DNA of 64,000 nucleotides from Cryptomeria japonica (Eukaryota; Streptophyta; Pinopsida; Cupressales; Cupressaceae): positions 111,695,783 to 111,759,782 of the forward strand of contig NC_081406.1 in the NCBI RefSeq assembly GCF_030272615.1, in the 5' to 3' direction. Positions 22,961-34,937 of the stretch are shown in pieces. How positions within the stretch are numbered: the stretch's first letter is position 1; each line of letters begins with the position of its first letter. The notes beneath the pieces are model-generated. The model was not told where the DNA came from. It searched no databases and saw nothing but the letters and a program-made list of their open reading frames with translations. Both the position numbers and the translations under genes were made by a program.

Positions 22961-25900
22961 ATAGCATCCACCTATGCAATTGAATATATAGCAAACCCTA
23001 TTGTTGTTGAAGTTATAAAAAGACCTAGGCCCGTATTTCAATTAGTTCCCGAGGTAGCAAAGAAAGATGATACCTTAGGTGCTTTTTCCCAAATTCCTAA
23101 GGGAGTTGTTTATGCTGAAGACCCCAGAATTTACATTCACTACAACATTGAGGAACTAGCAGAGGAAGAGATTAAAACCATGTTTAAAAATGTGATATGT
23201 GATGAATCCAACAATGTAAAAGATGAACACAAGATCATTGAAACCCTAGGATTTACAAAGATCCTTAGCATTCTTGAATTCCCCAAGGATGTGATTAGGA
23301 TAGTCTTAAGCAGGGTACATGGTGAATTTTTCTGGCTAGATGCAATCCACAAAATCACTAAGGAAGCTGTGAAAGTTGTCACAGGGTTACCGACCACCAG
23401 TAAAAGACCAGAAAAAACTAAGAAGGTATCCAATGACCTAGTTACTTAGTTAATTGGTGCCACATCCGATAAAAGGTCCTTAAGAGTAAATGATGTATAA
23501 GAGTAAATGATGTAATAGACATTAATGTAAGATTTATCAGCATGATATTAGGGTATAAAGCTACTCATGCAAATAGACTTAATTCAGTTTCAAGTTTATG
23601 CATTAAGAGTGCTTATGATATGGTCACAGATAATGGAAAAATTGATGTATGTGAGTGGTTAAAGGACAAATTAATTGACAACTTAGGAAAGATTAAGAAG
23701 GACAAGAAAGGAACTTTCAAGTTTGGAAATCTGCTAGTATGTCTCATGCTACATATAACCAAACAAGTTCCTAGTATAGGCTACAAAGAACTTGGATATG
23801 ATATACCGGTAGGCAAATAGTTAACAGAACTATTCAATAATATGGGAGAAGACAAGGAAAACAATATCCATGATTTCTTTCAAGCATTATAGGCTAAAAT
23901 GAAGAAAAGAATCAAGTTATCACAAAAGATTGTCAACAAATATAAAGATGAAATATGCTTTGTAATCAAGAAGGACGAGATATGGATGGAAGCAGTCATC
24001 CCCAGGATAGTTTGGGTAACAGATATGGGCTACAAAATAGATGATCATATAATTGAAACATATGCTAAAGCACTTCTGGAAGCCCCTAAAGAACCTAAGG
24101 AAGAAGTATTTGGTAGTGCAGAAACTATTGAAAGCCAAATACAATCTAAGAAAAGAGTGAAAAAGGTTGAGGCAGTTGTAAGAAAAGGTTCCAGACAGGC
24201 AAAGGCCATTAATGAAGATGTGTTAAAACAAACCAGTATAACAGAGGATGAGTTAGTAGCTCCACAACCTGAAACTCACCTATCACCGGTAGGTACTTCT
24301 TCAGAGAGTGACATGCCTACAACTTTCAAAAGAGTTGTAAGGAAAAGAGATCCCTCACCGGTAATCACACCCTCACCTAGGAGGACAAGACAAAAACAAC
24401 AAGTAGTAAGATCTCAGGTAAGAAAGGCTACACCAAAGAAGAAGAAACTAACACCCAAAAAGAAGAAGAGGACAAACAAGGACTTGGCCCCTCTTGATAT
24501 ACTGTTGAATGAAATTATAGAGGAAGGAAAATTGAAGAATATAGAGAAAATATATGACACTCTGACAACTAATGAAAAATAACAAGTAGAAAACAGTGTT
24601 ATATTACATATGGATATGTATAAGAAAAATTTTATGGAAGTAGTAAATGAAATTCCAGATGAACTATTTAAGAGACTGGAAGCAAGAAGACAAGTAGTAA
24701 TAGAACTGGATAAGAAAATAAAGATAGAGAAGCTACTTTCTGTATATTTGGTGGATTCACCCAAAGAAATTGATGACCTAATTGTTCAAGCCAACCGGTC
24801 AGTATTTTCTACTGCACACCGGCACATTGCTTTAATGGTTGGATGAGTTAATGAGGTGACTGGGGAGATAAAAAATGGATGGGATATATTCCTAGTTGAA
24901 AAAGAAAAAAAGGAAGAATACAGGAACCCCAAACCTATAAAGGTATATCAGAAAGAAAGAGACAAGGGTAAAGGTAAAGTTGGTGGACCGCCTAGTATCA
25001 AGGTTAAAGACAACTTACCCCCACCTCCTTTGATTACTCCACCGGTAAAAACAATAGCTACAGAAGATCAACCGGTAGCTGAAAGTATGGATGTAGAAGA
25101 TGGTAATCCTAAACCTGAAGTCTTATATACTATGGATGTTGATACTCAAAAGATCAACATTGTGGTAGACAAAGATACAACTGATAAGACTGAAATGGCT
25201 AGTGAGCCTCCGGTAGCTGAGCAAACTAATAACACACAGGAGAAACTGATAGATAACAAAGAGCATAAGGTAGAGACTCAAAATCAGACTGAGACAATGC
25301 AACAAATAGAGCAAAAGGCTCTGGAATAGGAACAACAACAAGAACAGGAACAAATTCATAAGGAAACAGTGCCACTGACAATTGGAGAAGTAGAAAAACC
25401 ATTGCTTAAGGAAATGCAGACACAAACAAACCTACCAGAGGTCAATACAAGCTTGGTTACATCCACTGGCGGTACTTAGAATCTAGGTTCATCATTAGGC
25501 TACAAATCAACTAATGTGACTGAGGTACTATTAGATTCAATTAAAAAGATAACACACTGTAGCTCACAATCTTATAAGGCAATAGATGATACCATACCAA
25601 TTTTGAAGGTAATTGCTCCTAATTGTAATATAGACAATAAAGATTATTTAGGACAACTTGATACCTTGTGTAAATATATCACAAAAAACATTGAGAAAAT
25701 AAAGGAAGAGACATTGAAGGATAAAGTAGAAATTGAAAAGCAAAAATTCTTTGATGAGCAAATAAAGAAGTGTAATAGAGATTTTGACACACTTCTACCA
25801 AAATTATGTAATTTATTGAAAGAGTACAAAACTCTGTACAAAGACACCTGTAAGACAAACTTTTTGACTGTAGATATAGATAAAAAGATGAGCAAGGTAC

Positions 25901-26124
25901 AGGATGAAATCAATAAACTTGCAGATAATTTTGTTAACTCACCTGATACACTATCAGTTTTTGAGGAGAAGATAACAAATTTTGAAGAAGATTTACTTAA
26001 ATTGGAAAGAGAAAAGGAGAGAATAGTGAATAAGGCAAAGCATCTAAGATTAAAACTAAGTCCAAGATTGGACTATCTAGCATCACTGCAGAAGGAAATA
26101 TCTAAGGCACTAATACAGGGATAG
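22961..26124 (+). pseudogene. K ORF2: long accessory protein of unknown function in place of pol
   Basis: The frame is open from 22961 (ATA, where an ATG would be expected) to 23449. After a small duplication and frameshift near 23490 it stays in one frame from 23542 to 26124, broken only by single stops. It totals about 1,050 codons. The N-terminal 300 residues look globular (RVHGEFFWLDAIHKITKEAV, IKSAYDMV, IDVCEWLKDKL, WMEAVIPRIVWVTDMGY). The middle is basic and proline/lysine-rich (TPKKKKLTPKKKK at about 24430). The last 200 residues are coiled coil (EEDLLKLEREKERIVNKAK). No catalytic motif of protease, integrase, RT or RNase H is seen. Its N-terminal part vaguely recalls plant transposon-associated or Env-like accessory proteins, but I cannot assign it. 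F encodes a divergent match to the C-terminus. Confidence 0.8.
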
Positions 26125-26449
26125 AAAACACCAGTAGAGCATTTGCAGCATCTCATCGGTACAGTTAAGAGAATAGAGACAACAATAAGAGATAGTAAAA
26201 AGTTTATGGAGAGTATAAACTTGATTTTGGTGGATCTATTTCAAATTGTAACTACCCAGTTACAAGGTTGAAATTACAAACTCCACTGACATCTTGACAA
26301 CCTTTGTCATTGATGCCAAAGGGGGAGTAGTGGGATGAGAAAATTCAACATCACAGGAATCATATGCTCAGGGGGAGCACACACATTTTTGGTTTGGATA
26401 AATTTTTGATACACTTTTGAAATTTCTCATGAGTGTTGCCATCAATGCC
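26125..26449 (+). other. K 3' untranslated region
   Basis: About 325 bases between ORF2 and the purine tract. It has an additional upstream caaagggggag run at about 26318 and a cagggggagc run at about 26370, a layout shared with the 3' ends of B, C and F. Confidence 0.65.
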
Positions 26450-26461
26450 AAAGGGGGAGAT
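26450..26461 (+). other. Polypurine tract of K
   Basis: aaagggggagat lies directly before the 3' LTR and is identical to the tracts of B, C and F. Confidence 0.9.
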
Positions 26462-27297
26462 TGTTGGCATATTCACACTCCAATGAGACATTGTAAGTGA
26501 TTGAAGGTTTTGTCATTGATGGCAACCTTGCAATCCTATGGCACTGGCAAGGCATTATACCGGCAAGGCATTACACTGACAAATTAGTGCATCAACATCA
26601 GTAGATCACACTCTACACCAACACTCAGGACATCAGCACCGACAGGGTTTTGTTATATTATATTTTGTTTATTATTGGAAAACTTTGTAAGCCGACTTGG
26701 CATGTTGTAAAATGACTCTTATATATAAAAGAGATCATTGTAGGCATTTGAAAATAAAGTAGTAAGGAAGGAATTAAGTGAATAAAATGATGTATGTGAA
26801 ATATTAACGCAGACCTATTATGCGAAATATAGGTTGAAGGGTTTATGTAAGAAGCAGAGCAACAACCGATACTGGATCAGGCATTATAGATGCTATTGTA
26901 AAGCAGTACAAGATATTGGATTTGTTTAATCCACATTGTAAGTCAGTGAGACTTCCTATTTGAGTAGTGAGCTCTAGGCAGTTGGCCTTCTTGCGTAGGC
27001 AGTTGGCCTTCTTGCGTGTGCAGGCCCCTATTGTAAGTAATATTCTCTTATTGGCCAGTGAGTGAATATTGTGGGTCACAAATCCCACCGAGGTTTTTCC
27101 CACACCGAGTTTCCTCATTAAATCCTTGTGTTATGGTGTGCTTTTCATGTGGATGTTCTTAATTCTATTTATTACATTATTTATTGCATACTGGTACACT
27201 GTTATAATATGTTCTACATGTTTTAAGTTAAGAAATTCTAATTACTGGATAGATATTGATTCACCCCCCACTCCCAGTATCTGTGGGACTCCTAACA
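26462..27297 (+). repeat. 3' LTR of K
   Basis: 836 bases matching 20595-21443, with a shorter accgg-repeat zone near the start and a local duplication of ggcagttggccttcttgcg at about 26996-27020. Followed by the ataca target duplication. Confidence 0.94.
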
Positions 27298-27302
27298 ATA
27301 CA

Positions 27303-28682
27303 GTGGTGGGAAACTACACAATGTATAACTATCTAGAGTTGGCAACCAAGTGGTGGGGCTCGACAAAAGAGCAACTCAAATGGGTTAGCAAGTGAGCAAG
27401 TCCAGGATGATCGGACGATTATCGCTATACCACTATGACAAGATGCACAAATTTTATCCTCCGCGACTTGGCAACCAAGTGGGGCCTGACAAAGAAGAGC
27501 CTCATTCTGGGTGGTTACTGAAGTCATGCTAAGGTGGTAGGGTAGGGACCCTAGAGCCAATTAGAAGGTGCCATGTGGCAGAGCGCAGAAAGAGATCAAG
27601 GAAGATCAGACGATCGGGGTAGCTGTTTGGTTGTCTTGCCGATATCCCAATGGAGTTGCCTTTGGTGATCGAGGTATCATCGGGAGATCGGGTCTACTTA
27701 TTGGAATGTTATTCTGATGACCCAGTAAAGCCGTCTATAGTTGTATCAGGGATTAGGATTACTTGTTCATAGTTTAGTCGATGACCCAATGGTTTGGTGT
27801 AGACATCCTTAGAGTGATTGGGGATCAGGGAGACAGCAGGAAGATTTTGCCAATGTCCCGATGGGATCATCTCTGGGTCATCGAGAGATCTGAGTAACTC
27901 ATTTGGAGTCTTTCCAATGGCCAATGGGGAAAATATCCAACTATGGATGGCCGCCTGGACTGAAGTCCAAAAGACTAGTAGGCGAACACTTAGATTGTTT
28001 TCTGTCAGGGTACTTGAATATGAACCGGCCCGACTTCCAGATGAATGTGGTATAGTTGGTTTCTATGAGTTGATGAACCGAATGGCAGTCACTCGATGGT
28101 TACACTCTGAAGTTGTTATTCTAACTGACAAGAATGTAATGATCTGATTTGATAGATGGCATGTTTGCAGTCAGAGGATCAGAGTGATCATTGTTGTATT
28201 CTATGGGGAATTATTGTATAAATCAGAGTGTGGTCGAGCAGAGAAAAGGTGGAATGACGGTTGAGAAGAGCATAGTGAAGTGATAGGTATGTGCTGATCA
28301 GAGCAAAACAGAGTGACTACAAAGGGATGTAGAGAGGCTACGTTTATGTAGTCTTGCATGTTTGTAGTCTTGAATGTTTTGCATGATGTTATAGCAAATT
28401 TCTGAACTATGTAGACTAAGAATGAATACCCTCTCTATTAAGATTGTATCTTTATTGTAATCTATTTACTATAAATAAAGTAGTCTTTCAGTTGGGTGGT
28501 GGCTTTTTTACCGTAAGGGTTTTCCCACGTAAATCTTGGTGTTATTTCTTTGTGTGTTTGGATATTTGAATCATCTTTCTATGTCATCTTAATGCGTTGC
28601 AAAAGAATTTTAAAGGCATACTTTCTTTATTCCCCTTAGAATTGGTGTAGGCAAGCATTTTCCACACTGTGCTTTCCTTACA
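27303..28682 (+). repeat. 5' LTR of E, second part
   Basis: Continuation of the E LTR after K. It ends cttaca and is followed at once by the primer site. It contains ctataaataaag (about 28469), a possible promoter or poly(A) region, and the block gggttttcccacgt. Open frames of up to 109 codons (27709-28147) lie in this LTR and are not supported as genes. Confidence 0.92.
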
Positions 28683-28684
28683 AG

Positions 28685-28696
28685 TGGTATCAGAGC
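28685..28696 (+). other. Primer binding site of E
   Basis: tggtatcagagc, a perfect match to the site for initiator tRNA-Met, two bases after the LTR. Its adjacency fixes the LTR end. Confidence 0.93.
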
Positions 28697-28802
28697 CTGG
28701 CCTAGTTTGTTATCCTTGTTGGGTAGGGTTGGTTTTTTGTGTCAATTCTATTTTTAGTGGGAGTCTAGTAGAGTGTTTATTTGTCTTGTTTGCAGATTGA
28801 GA

Positions 28803-29575
28803 TGCCAAATGCTTCTAGGCAAATGGAGATCGATAAATTCAATGGTGTGAGTTATGGAGGACTTAGTGGTTGATAGAGATCTCTAGGTTGCTATGATTGT
28901 AACTTCTATGCCTTCAGGCATGAAGCAAGAAGATTGGGATCTTGCAGATAGAAAAGCCAGAAGATTGATCAAACTCTATTTGGCACTTTGTTTTGTTAAA
29001 CGTTCATGAGGAAAAGACTACACATTTTCTGTGGAAGAAACTTAGAGATATTTATTAGGGGAAGTCTCTGGTAAACAAGTTGTTATTGAGGAAGAAGTTG
29101 TCTTCCTTGAAGATGGACGAGGGTACCTCTGTTGCAGATCATCTAAATGTTTTCAATATGATGGTTTCTTAGCTAACTTCCATGGGAGTCAAGATTGATG
29201 ATGAGGATCGATGTATGCTTCTGTTATGTTCTCTATCTGACACATGGGATCATCTGGTAATGGCCATTGGGAGTACAACAACCAAGCTCACAATGGATAA
29301 TGTGGCTGCTTCGTTACTATCAGAAGAAACATGAAGAAAATCTTTTGAGATGGTCAAGGAGGCCCTTTTTGTTTGTGGCAAGACAGAGGACACAAAGTCT
29401 AAATCCAAGTTAGAAGAAAGTTCCGCTCCTAGAAAGAAGTCCAAAGCGAAGTGCTATAATTGTGGGTAGACTAGTCATATTCGGAAGGATTGCAAAGTGA
29501 AGAAGAAGAAAGAAAACAAGAGTTCTTCTGATTCTAGGTCCTCACAGAATGAGGATGGAGATGCCTTCTGAGCTG
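28803..29575 (+). pseudogene. E gag (UBN2-type capsid with zinc knuckle)
   Basis: Starts MPNASRQMEIDKFNG. After frame damage and stops between 28870 and 29060, a good stretch reads SLVNKLLLRKKLSSLKMDEG, then VADHLNVFN, DEDRCMLLLCSLSDTWDHLV and VAASLLSEE, the typical copia Gag (UBN2 family) core. A CCHC knuckle CYNCG-stop-TSHIRKDC is at about 29453-29495, broken by TAG in place of a Gln-type codon. A basic lysine-rich tail follows. It would be the particle protein. Confidence 0.85.
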
Positions 29576-30750
29576 CTTTGGCAAGTCATACATCTAGTGG
29601 TGTCTGGTTCAATCACAATGCAATGTAAGACTAGGTACCATAGGTCTTTGGCAGTGATGCAGATTCATAATGTATTGGTGAATGTTCATGTAAATATGGA
29701 TGTTAATATCTTGAGGATTCATAAGGGGTCCTTGATAGAGATGTTGAAATCCTTAGTCGGGATGTTTTTATGTCAGGATATACTCTTGAGATGCATTTAG
29801 ATTTATTTGACATAATATAATTATGTTCATACAGAGCATGTAATCTCTTTGGATGAGATGTTTTAAATTATGTGTGTCATGTTTATGTTCCTAATTCTAT
29901 AGTTGGAACTTTGACATTGATCTTGGGTTTTTTTTTATGTTTTGAGTACATTGATCATTTGCTTGGTACTTCATGATAATGTGGTTATACATTTGAAGTT
30001 TTGGCATGAGATGATCAGCTACAGGTGCTCTTGGAAATGTGGAAACATAGATGATGCTAGTTTGGAATGAGTAATAGGTTCAACTGAAAGGCATTCATCT
30101 GTGATAACACAGTTGGCATTTAGAGGTGAAGAAAGGGTATAATACAAGACGTTGTGAAGATTTGCTTGCAGGTTCTTTGTTTATAGTTAGTATTGTGAAT
30201 GCTCTTGGTACACAGGTTTTATTTACTTCTATGTAATGTTAAAAAAAGGATCTTTTTCAATTTGGACATTACCTATATAGTGGGAGCTTCTTAGTGTGTA
30301 TGTGACTGTCATTGCACTTGAAGTTTGAGACTGTGAGTAATAAGTTGTATATGTTGATGATTTGAAATTCATCTTGTCATACCATGAAGGTATGTATAGT
30401 TGGATGTACTAGCACTTGTTGTGGGTGCTATTCTAGGTGTCTATAACAAATGCTGGTACATTCAATTAAGCTTTTGGATCATGAAGTTTTGTGTCCTTGG
30501 GAGAAAAAGTCATGGTTTTCTCAGTGGATAGCTTCTATGTGTGATCAATAGAAGGTGGGAGTATCCATGAATAAGATGAGACTTCTCTGCATGTGTCTTA
30601 GTGGTGCACAAAGTAAACTATATTTTTTGATGGTTTATGATCGAGTGGTATATCAGCATTGATGGGATTTTGAGTCCATGGTTCTTAGTGGTGTCGATAT
30701 GTGTTCGATATGGTAGATAGGTATAGTGGATTCCTTAACAAGTGGGAGAT
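29576..30750 (+). other. E decayed interior after gag
   Basis: About 1.2 kb with many stops in all frames. I recognise no RT, integrase or RNase H motif. The final 30740-30750 (aagtgggagat) is a purine tract directly before the 3' LTR. The sequence may derive from scrambled pol ends, but I cannot support that. Confidence 0.55.
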
Positions 30751-32576
30751 TGTTGGAAATATGCCTCGAATTCTCCTGACCAGTGTTCAGGTTGATCGGG
30801 GTAACTTACCCCGATGGAACAGCTTGCGGGAAGGTATCAGGTTGGACTATTTCTATTGGGACAACTCTGGCTGATGAACTCGACTTCTCTAATTTGGTAT
30901 CGGTTATCAGGAGAGGTTGTTATTTGCTACATTGAAATCCTTATGTGTTAGTTGTCTTTTGGTTGGAATGCTTCACATATTAGAATAGTTGGTCTCAGGT
31001 CATCTTGATGACCCAACAAAGTTGACTTCGGTCATCAGGGTAGCATCGGCTATCCAACATGTAGGTTAGATGTAGATCTAATGGTCATCACTTCACCGAA
31101 ATGTGAAACTGCTTGTTGAATACCGATACGGACTTGGTGACAAGGTGAGATAAAAGGCATGCAGGTTAGATGCAGATCTAATGATCATCACTACACCACG
31201 GTGGTAAACTATGCGATGTATAACTATCTGGAGTTGGCGACCAAATGGTGGGGTTCGACAAAAGAGAAACTCAGACGGGTTAACGGGTGAGCAAATCTGG
31301 GATGATTGGATGATTGTCGCTATGTCGCTATGACAAGATGCATGAAGTTTATCCTCTGTGACTTAGTGACCAAGGTGGGGCTCGATAAAGAAGAGCCTCA
31401 TTCCAGGTGGTTAGTGAGGTCATGTTAAGGTGGCAAGGCAGAGATGTCATAGCCAATCAAAAGGTACCATGTGGCAGAGCACAAAAAGAGATCAAGAAAG
31501 ATTAGACAATCGGAGTAGCTGTTTGGTTGTCTTGTCGATATCCCGATGGAGTCACCTTTGATGATCGGTATATCATCTGGAGATTAGGTCTACCTGTTGT
31601 AGTGCTATTTTGATGAGTTGATGAAGCCTTCTATAGTTGTATCAAGGATTGGGATTACTTGTTCATAGTCTGGTCGATGACCCGATGGTTTGGCATAGAC
31701 ATCCTCAGAGTGATCGGGGATCAAGGAGACAGCAAGAAGGTTTTGTCGATGTCTTGATGGGATCATCTTTGTGTCGTCCAAAAATCAGAGTAACTTTTTT
31801 GGAGTCTTTCTGATGGCCGATGGGGAAGATATCTGACTGCATATGGCCACCCAGACCGAAGTCCAAAAGACTAGTAGGCGGACACTCAGATTGTTTTCTA
31901 TCGGGGTACTTGAATATGAACTGACCTGACTTCCAAATGAATGTGGGATAATTGGTTTCCACGAGTTGATGAACTGACTAGCAGTTGCTTGACGGTTACA
32001 CTCCAAATTTGTTATTTGAACTGACAAGAATATAATGATCCGATTGATAGATGGCATGTTTGTAGTCAGAGGATCAGAGTGATCATTGTTGTATTCTATG
32101 GGGATTTATTGTATAAATCAGAGTGTGGTCGAGTAGAGCAGAGGTGGAATGATGGTTGAGCAGAGTAGAGTGAAGCGATAGGTTTGTGTTGATTAGAGTA
32201 GAATGGAGTGACTATGAAGGGATGCAGAGAGGCTACGTTATTGTAGTCTTGCATGTTTGTAGTCTTGAATGTTCTGCATGATGTTATAGAAGATTTCCAA
32301 ACTATGTAGACTGAGAATGAATACCCTCTCTATTAAGACTATATTTATTGTAATCTGTTTACATTAAATAAAGTAGTCTTTCAGTTGGGTAGTGGGTTTT
32401 TTCCCATAAGGGTTTTCCCACGTAAATCTTGGTGTTATTTCTTTGTGTGTTTGGATATTTGAATCATCTGTCTATGTCATATTAATGTGTTGCAAAAGAA
32501 TTTTAAAAGGCATACTTGTTTTATTCCACTTAGAATTGGCGTAGGAGAGCATTTTCCGCACTGTTCTTTCCTTACA
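30751..32576 (+). repeat. 3' LTR of E
   Basis: Intact 1,826-base LTR, tgttggaaat...cttaca, followed by agatt. It is the uninterrupted reference for the split 5' LTR. Open frames on the minus strand near 31705-32057 fall within it and have no counterpart of interest. Confidence 0.93.
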
Positions 32577-33518
32577 AGATTCCTCATCGGTGATACCACC
32601 ATCAACATCAATAAGACAATCTCTTTTGCCTTTACCCTTGTACTTCTTGAATTTCTCTCATTTGTGCTCATTATCACCATTAGGACAGTTAGCAACAATG
32701 TGTCCAATCTTGTTGCATGCAAAACATTTCAAAGGTAATTTACCCCTATATTTACCTGTACCTCTAGGAAACTGCTTGGCCAACAATGCTTCAAGCTCAA
32801 CTAAAATATCTTCATCATCAACTTCTCTACTGGATCTGGATTCATAGTTGTGACTGGCATCTCTACTTTTCCTCATAGATGGGTTAGAAATAGAAGCTCT
32901 AAATGCAGACTTAGATTTTTGTACACTACCATCATAACCATTTAATTAAAAAGCAATAAGCTTGCCAATAATGGGGTCAATAGTTACCTTAGTTTTTTCA
33001 ATGGACTTCAACTCTTGAATAGCTGCAACTCGGATAGCATAGACCTATAGCAAGGTTCTCAGTACCTTACTGATCACTGTGGAATCTTCCACTTCACCTC
33101 CTACACTTTTAATTTCACCATCTCTTTTATCCTTTGACCATACTACTGGATATTCTCACCTTCAGCCATTCGCATGTCATCAGATTTTCCTCTTAGACTC
33201 TCTTCTTTAGAAAGATTAACATGTTCATCATTGCTATAAATCCCTTCAAGTTTTTTTCATACCTCATATGCAGTTTCACAACCATGAACATCTACATACT
33301 CTGCATCAAACAAAGAACTGATATTAGCCTCCATTGCTTGATGGCTTTCTTGTTTCTCTTTCTTCTAATCATCAATCAACATCTCAATAGGTGCAACATA
33401 CTTAGTATCGACATGTTCCCAATATTGACTACCTAGAGTCTTTATATAAATTTTCATTCTATCACTCCATATCTTGTAGTTCTCTCTATTCAACTTTAGA
33501 CCTTCCTTCTTCATCATG
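32577..33518 (-). pseudogene. C gag N-terminal part, with zinc knuckle
   Basis: Minus-strand start MMKKEGLKLNRENYKIWSDR at 33518, parallel to the B start. The capsid region is broken by several stops and shifts, with readable parts such as DEHVNLSKEESLRG. The intact knuckle CFACNKIGHIVANC is at about 32730-32690 within an 72-codon open frame. The sequence ends at 32577 in ITDEE, where E is inserted. The remaining codons are at 20147-20068. Confidence 0.85.
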
Positions 33519-33572
33519 ATCAAAAGATCTTTACCTCAAGCTGTTAGGATTAGACCTTAGAGGACCTGATAT

Positions 33573-33584
33573 GCTCTGATACCA
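33573..33584 (-). other. Primer binding site of C
   Basis: Minus-strand tggtatcagagc, separated from the 5' LTR by two bases. Initiator tRNA-Met type. Confidence 0.92.
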
Positions 33585-33586
33585 AT

Positions 33587-34937
33587 TGATGGTATGATGA
33601 AAGAATAAGTATCCGGTCAACTATTGAGAGGAGGGGGTGAATCAGTAGATAGAAAAAATGATAATAAACTTCACCAATCTCAAAAATCAATCTCTCAAAG
33701 TGAACTTAGAATAATAACTCTGTCAAGATAGAAACTCATAAGATAAATCGATTGACTATTACAACAAATTAAAAGTAAACAACTTCTTCATATCTCAATG
33801 CTTCTGGTTATCATGACTTATCAAAAATAGTTAAGTGGTTAAGTAAATCAACCATGAAAATATAACCACAAAAACATTCACCAATTGACACAAATATTTT
33901 TGACGTGGAAACCAAAATAGGTAAAAACCATGGTGAGATGAGACTCACAAGATAACTATCTGAACTCTTTTGAAGTTTGCCTTGTTAGGAGCCTAGCCTG
34001 TTAAATCTTTACAAAAAGTCATGTTAATAACTGATCCTGTTAGGAATCACCTAGTTAAGGGATTGACTACAAATGCCTTGTTAGAAGTAGTACCCTGTAA
34101 GGAGTAACCTTGGTAGAGGATTTGAAAATCCAATCTAATGGACCACCTTGTTAGAGGATTTGAATAGCACCAAGCTTGTTAGAGCTTACCTAGTTAGGGG
34201 ATTTCAATTTTGTTCTAATTGTTAGAAAACAAAAAGAGTTTGTTGATCACTACACTTTCTTGATCAGATCCATTTCATGCTCCTATCTACCTTTACTCAA
34301 ACTACAGATAGATCATCTGGTTCGACAACCACACACTCAGCTGAACTATGTCAATATTTTTTTCCAACTCTAGCTATAAAACTAAACAACTTCATCGACC
34401 TTAAATACAAATCAATCAAGTCAGTAACACAACAAAAACCCAACTCTCCTAGAGATTACAAACAAATCGGTTCAAGTATGACCGTTGGATTGCATAGTAA
34501 TCTCTACACATCAATGAAGAAAACTTTGATCGCTCCTTGATCATTGTTTCATCGAACTTAGTAACTCATCATGTACTTTGCATTAGATGCAATACATTTT
34601 GTCATTCCCTAGACAAAAATTGTTACAACAACTCGCCAAAATCTCTTGGATTTGTCTTCATACAATAATCATGCATGTCGTAATCATTACCTCTCATCAT
34701 TAGATCATAAACAAGTATAACCAATTCACCAAACTTAATCGGTTAGGGTTTGTCAAAAATAATAGGTAGGGTTTACTGGTTACATCAATAGATAAGGTTT
34801 ACACTGGTTATTGGTTCACTCCACAAATTCTTCCTACCAGTTACCGTAATAATATTACAACAATATCATTACCGGTTTAATTGATATCAATGACAACATA
34901 ACATATCATTACTGCAATCTTCATGCAAATGCCAACA
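33587..34937 (-). repeat. 5' LTR of element C
   Basis: 1,351 bases. The minus strand begins tgttggcatttgc at 34937 and ends catca. It is flanked outside by caaca (34938-34942). It contains the same CTAACAGG-type repeats, tttccacgt block and C-rich tract as the 3' LTR. Confidence 0.94.

Larger units (their letters stand above)
20595..27297 (+). mobile_element. Element K: pol-less LTR element with coiled-coil/CCHC ORF1 and long ORF2
   Basis: 6,703 bases, flanked by a perfect duplication ataca (20590-20594 and 27298-27302). The LTRs are 849 and 836 bases (tgttggcata...ctaaca). A mutated tRNA-Met primer site follows the 5' LTR, and aaagggggagat precedes the 3' LTR. ORF1 (21515-22593) encodes a coiled coil plus four zinc knuckles. 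ORF2 (22961-26124) is a unique frame of about 1,050 codons. Nothing resembling protease, integrase, RT or RNase H was found. Termini and primer sites are copia-type. K2 at 62344 is a second copy. The element must borrow pol from elsewhere. Confidence 0.93.
20148..32576 (+). mobile_element. Element E: Ty1/copia-type LTR element with short decayed interior
   Basis: Flanked by a perfect duplication agatt (20143-20147 and 32577-32581). The LTRs are 1,826-1,827 bases, starting tgttagaaatatgcc or tgttggaaatatgcc and ending cttaca. The 5' LTR is split by element K. The interior is only about 2.07 kb (28683-30750). It has a tRNA-Met primer site, a gag gene with a capsid domain of the UBN2 type and one CCHC knuckle, then decayed sequence and a short purine tract. 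No RT or integrase was found, so E was either non-autonomous or internally deleted. Confidence 0.92.
15287..34937 (-). mobile_element. Element C: Ty1/copia retrotransposon split by element E
   Basis: Its LTRs (15287-16642 and 33587-34937) begin TG and end CA or a one-base variant. They are flanked by a perfect 5-base duplication caaca (15282-15286 and 34938-34942). Minus-strand order is LTR, tRNA-Met primer site, gag, protease, integrase, RT, RNase H, purine tract, LTR, which is copia order. E (20148-32576) sits in gag just after the zinc finger. Deleting E and one agatt copy rejoins the Gag frame (DEE followed by SDGDGNED). Without insertions C is about 7.2 kb. It is closely related to element B, and its many single-base stops make it inactive. 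Confidence 0.95.

Noticed and set aside
23180-24582. K ORF2 as a transposase or RT relative
   Set aside because: No catalytic motif of any transposase, RT, integrase or protease could be found by reading, so no enzyme function is claimed.
24414-24764. 116-codon minus-strand frame, hydrophobic
   Set aside because: Antisense of the lysine-rich middle of K ORF2, which makes a phenylalanine/serine-rich mirror. The plus-strand frame is the long one.
27709-28147. Open frames on both strands of 71-109 codons
   Set aside because: They sit in the E 5' LTR. The equivalent region of the 3' LTR (31690-32060) does not keep them intact.
28685-28696. tRNA-like matches (tggtatcagagc) at several places
   Set aside because: These are primer binding sites next to LTRs, 12 bases long, not tRNA genes.
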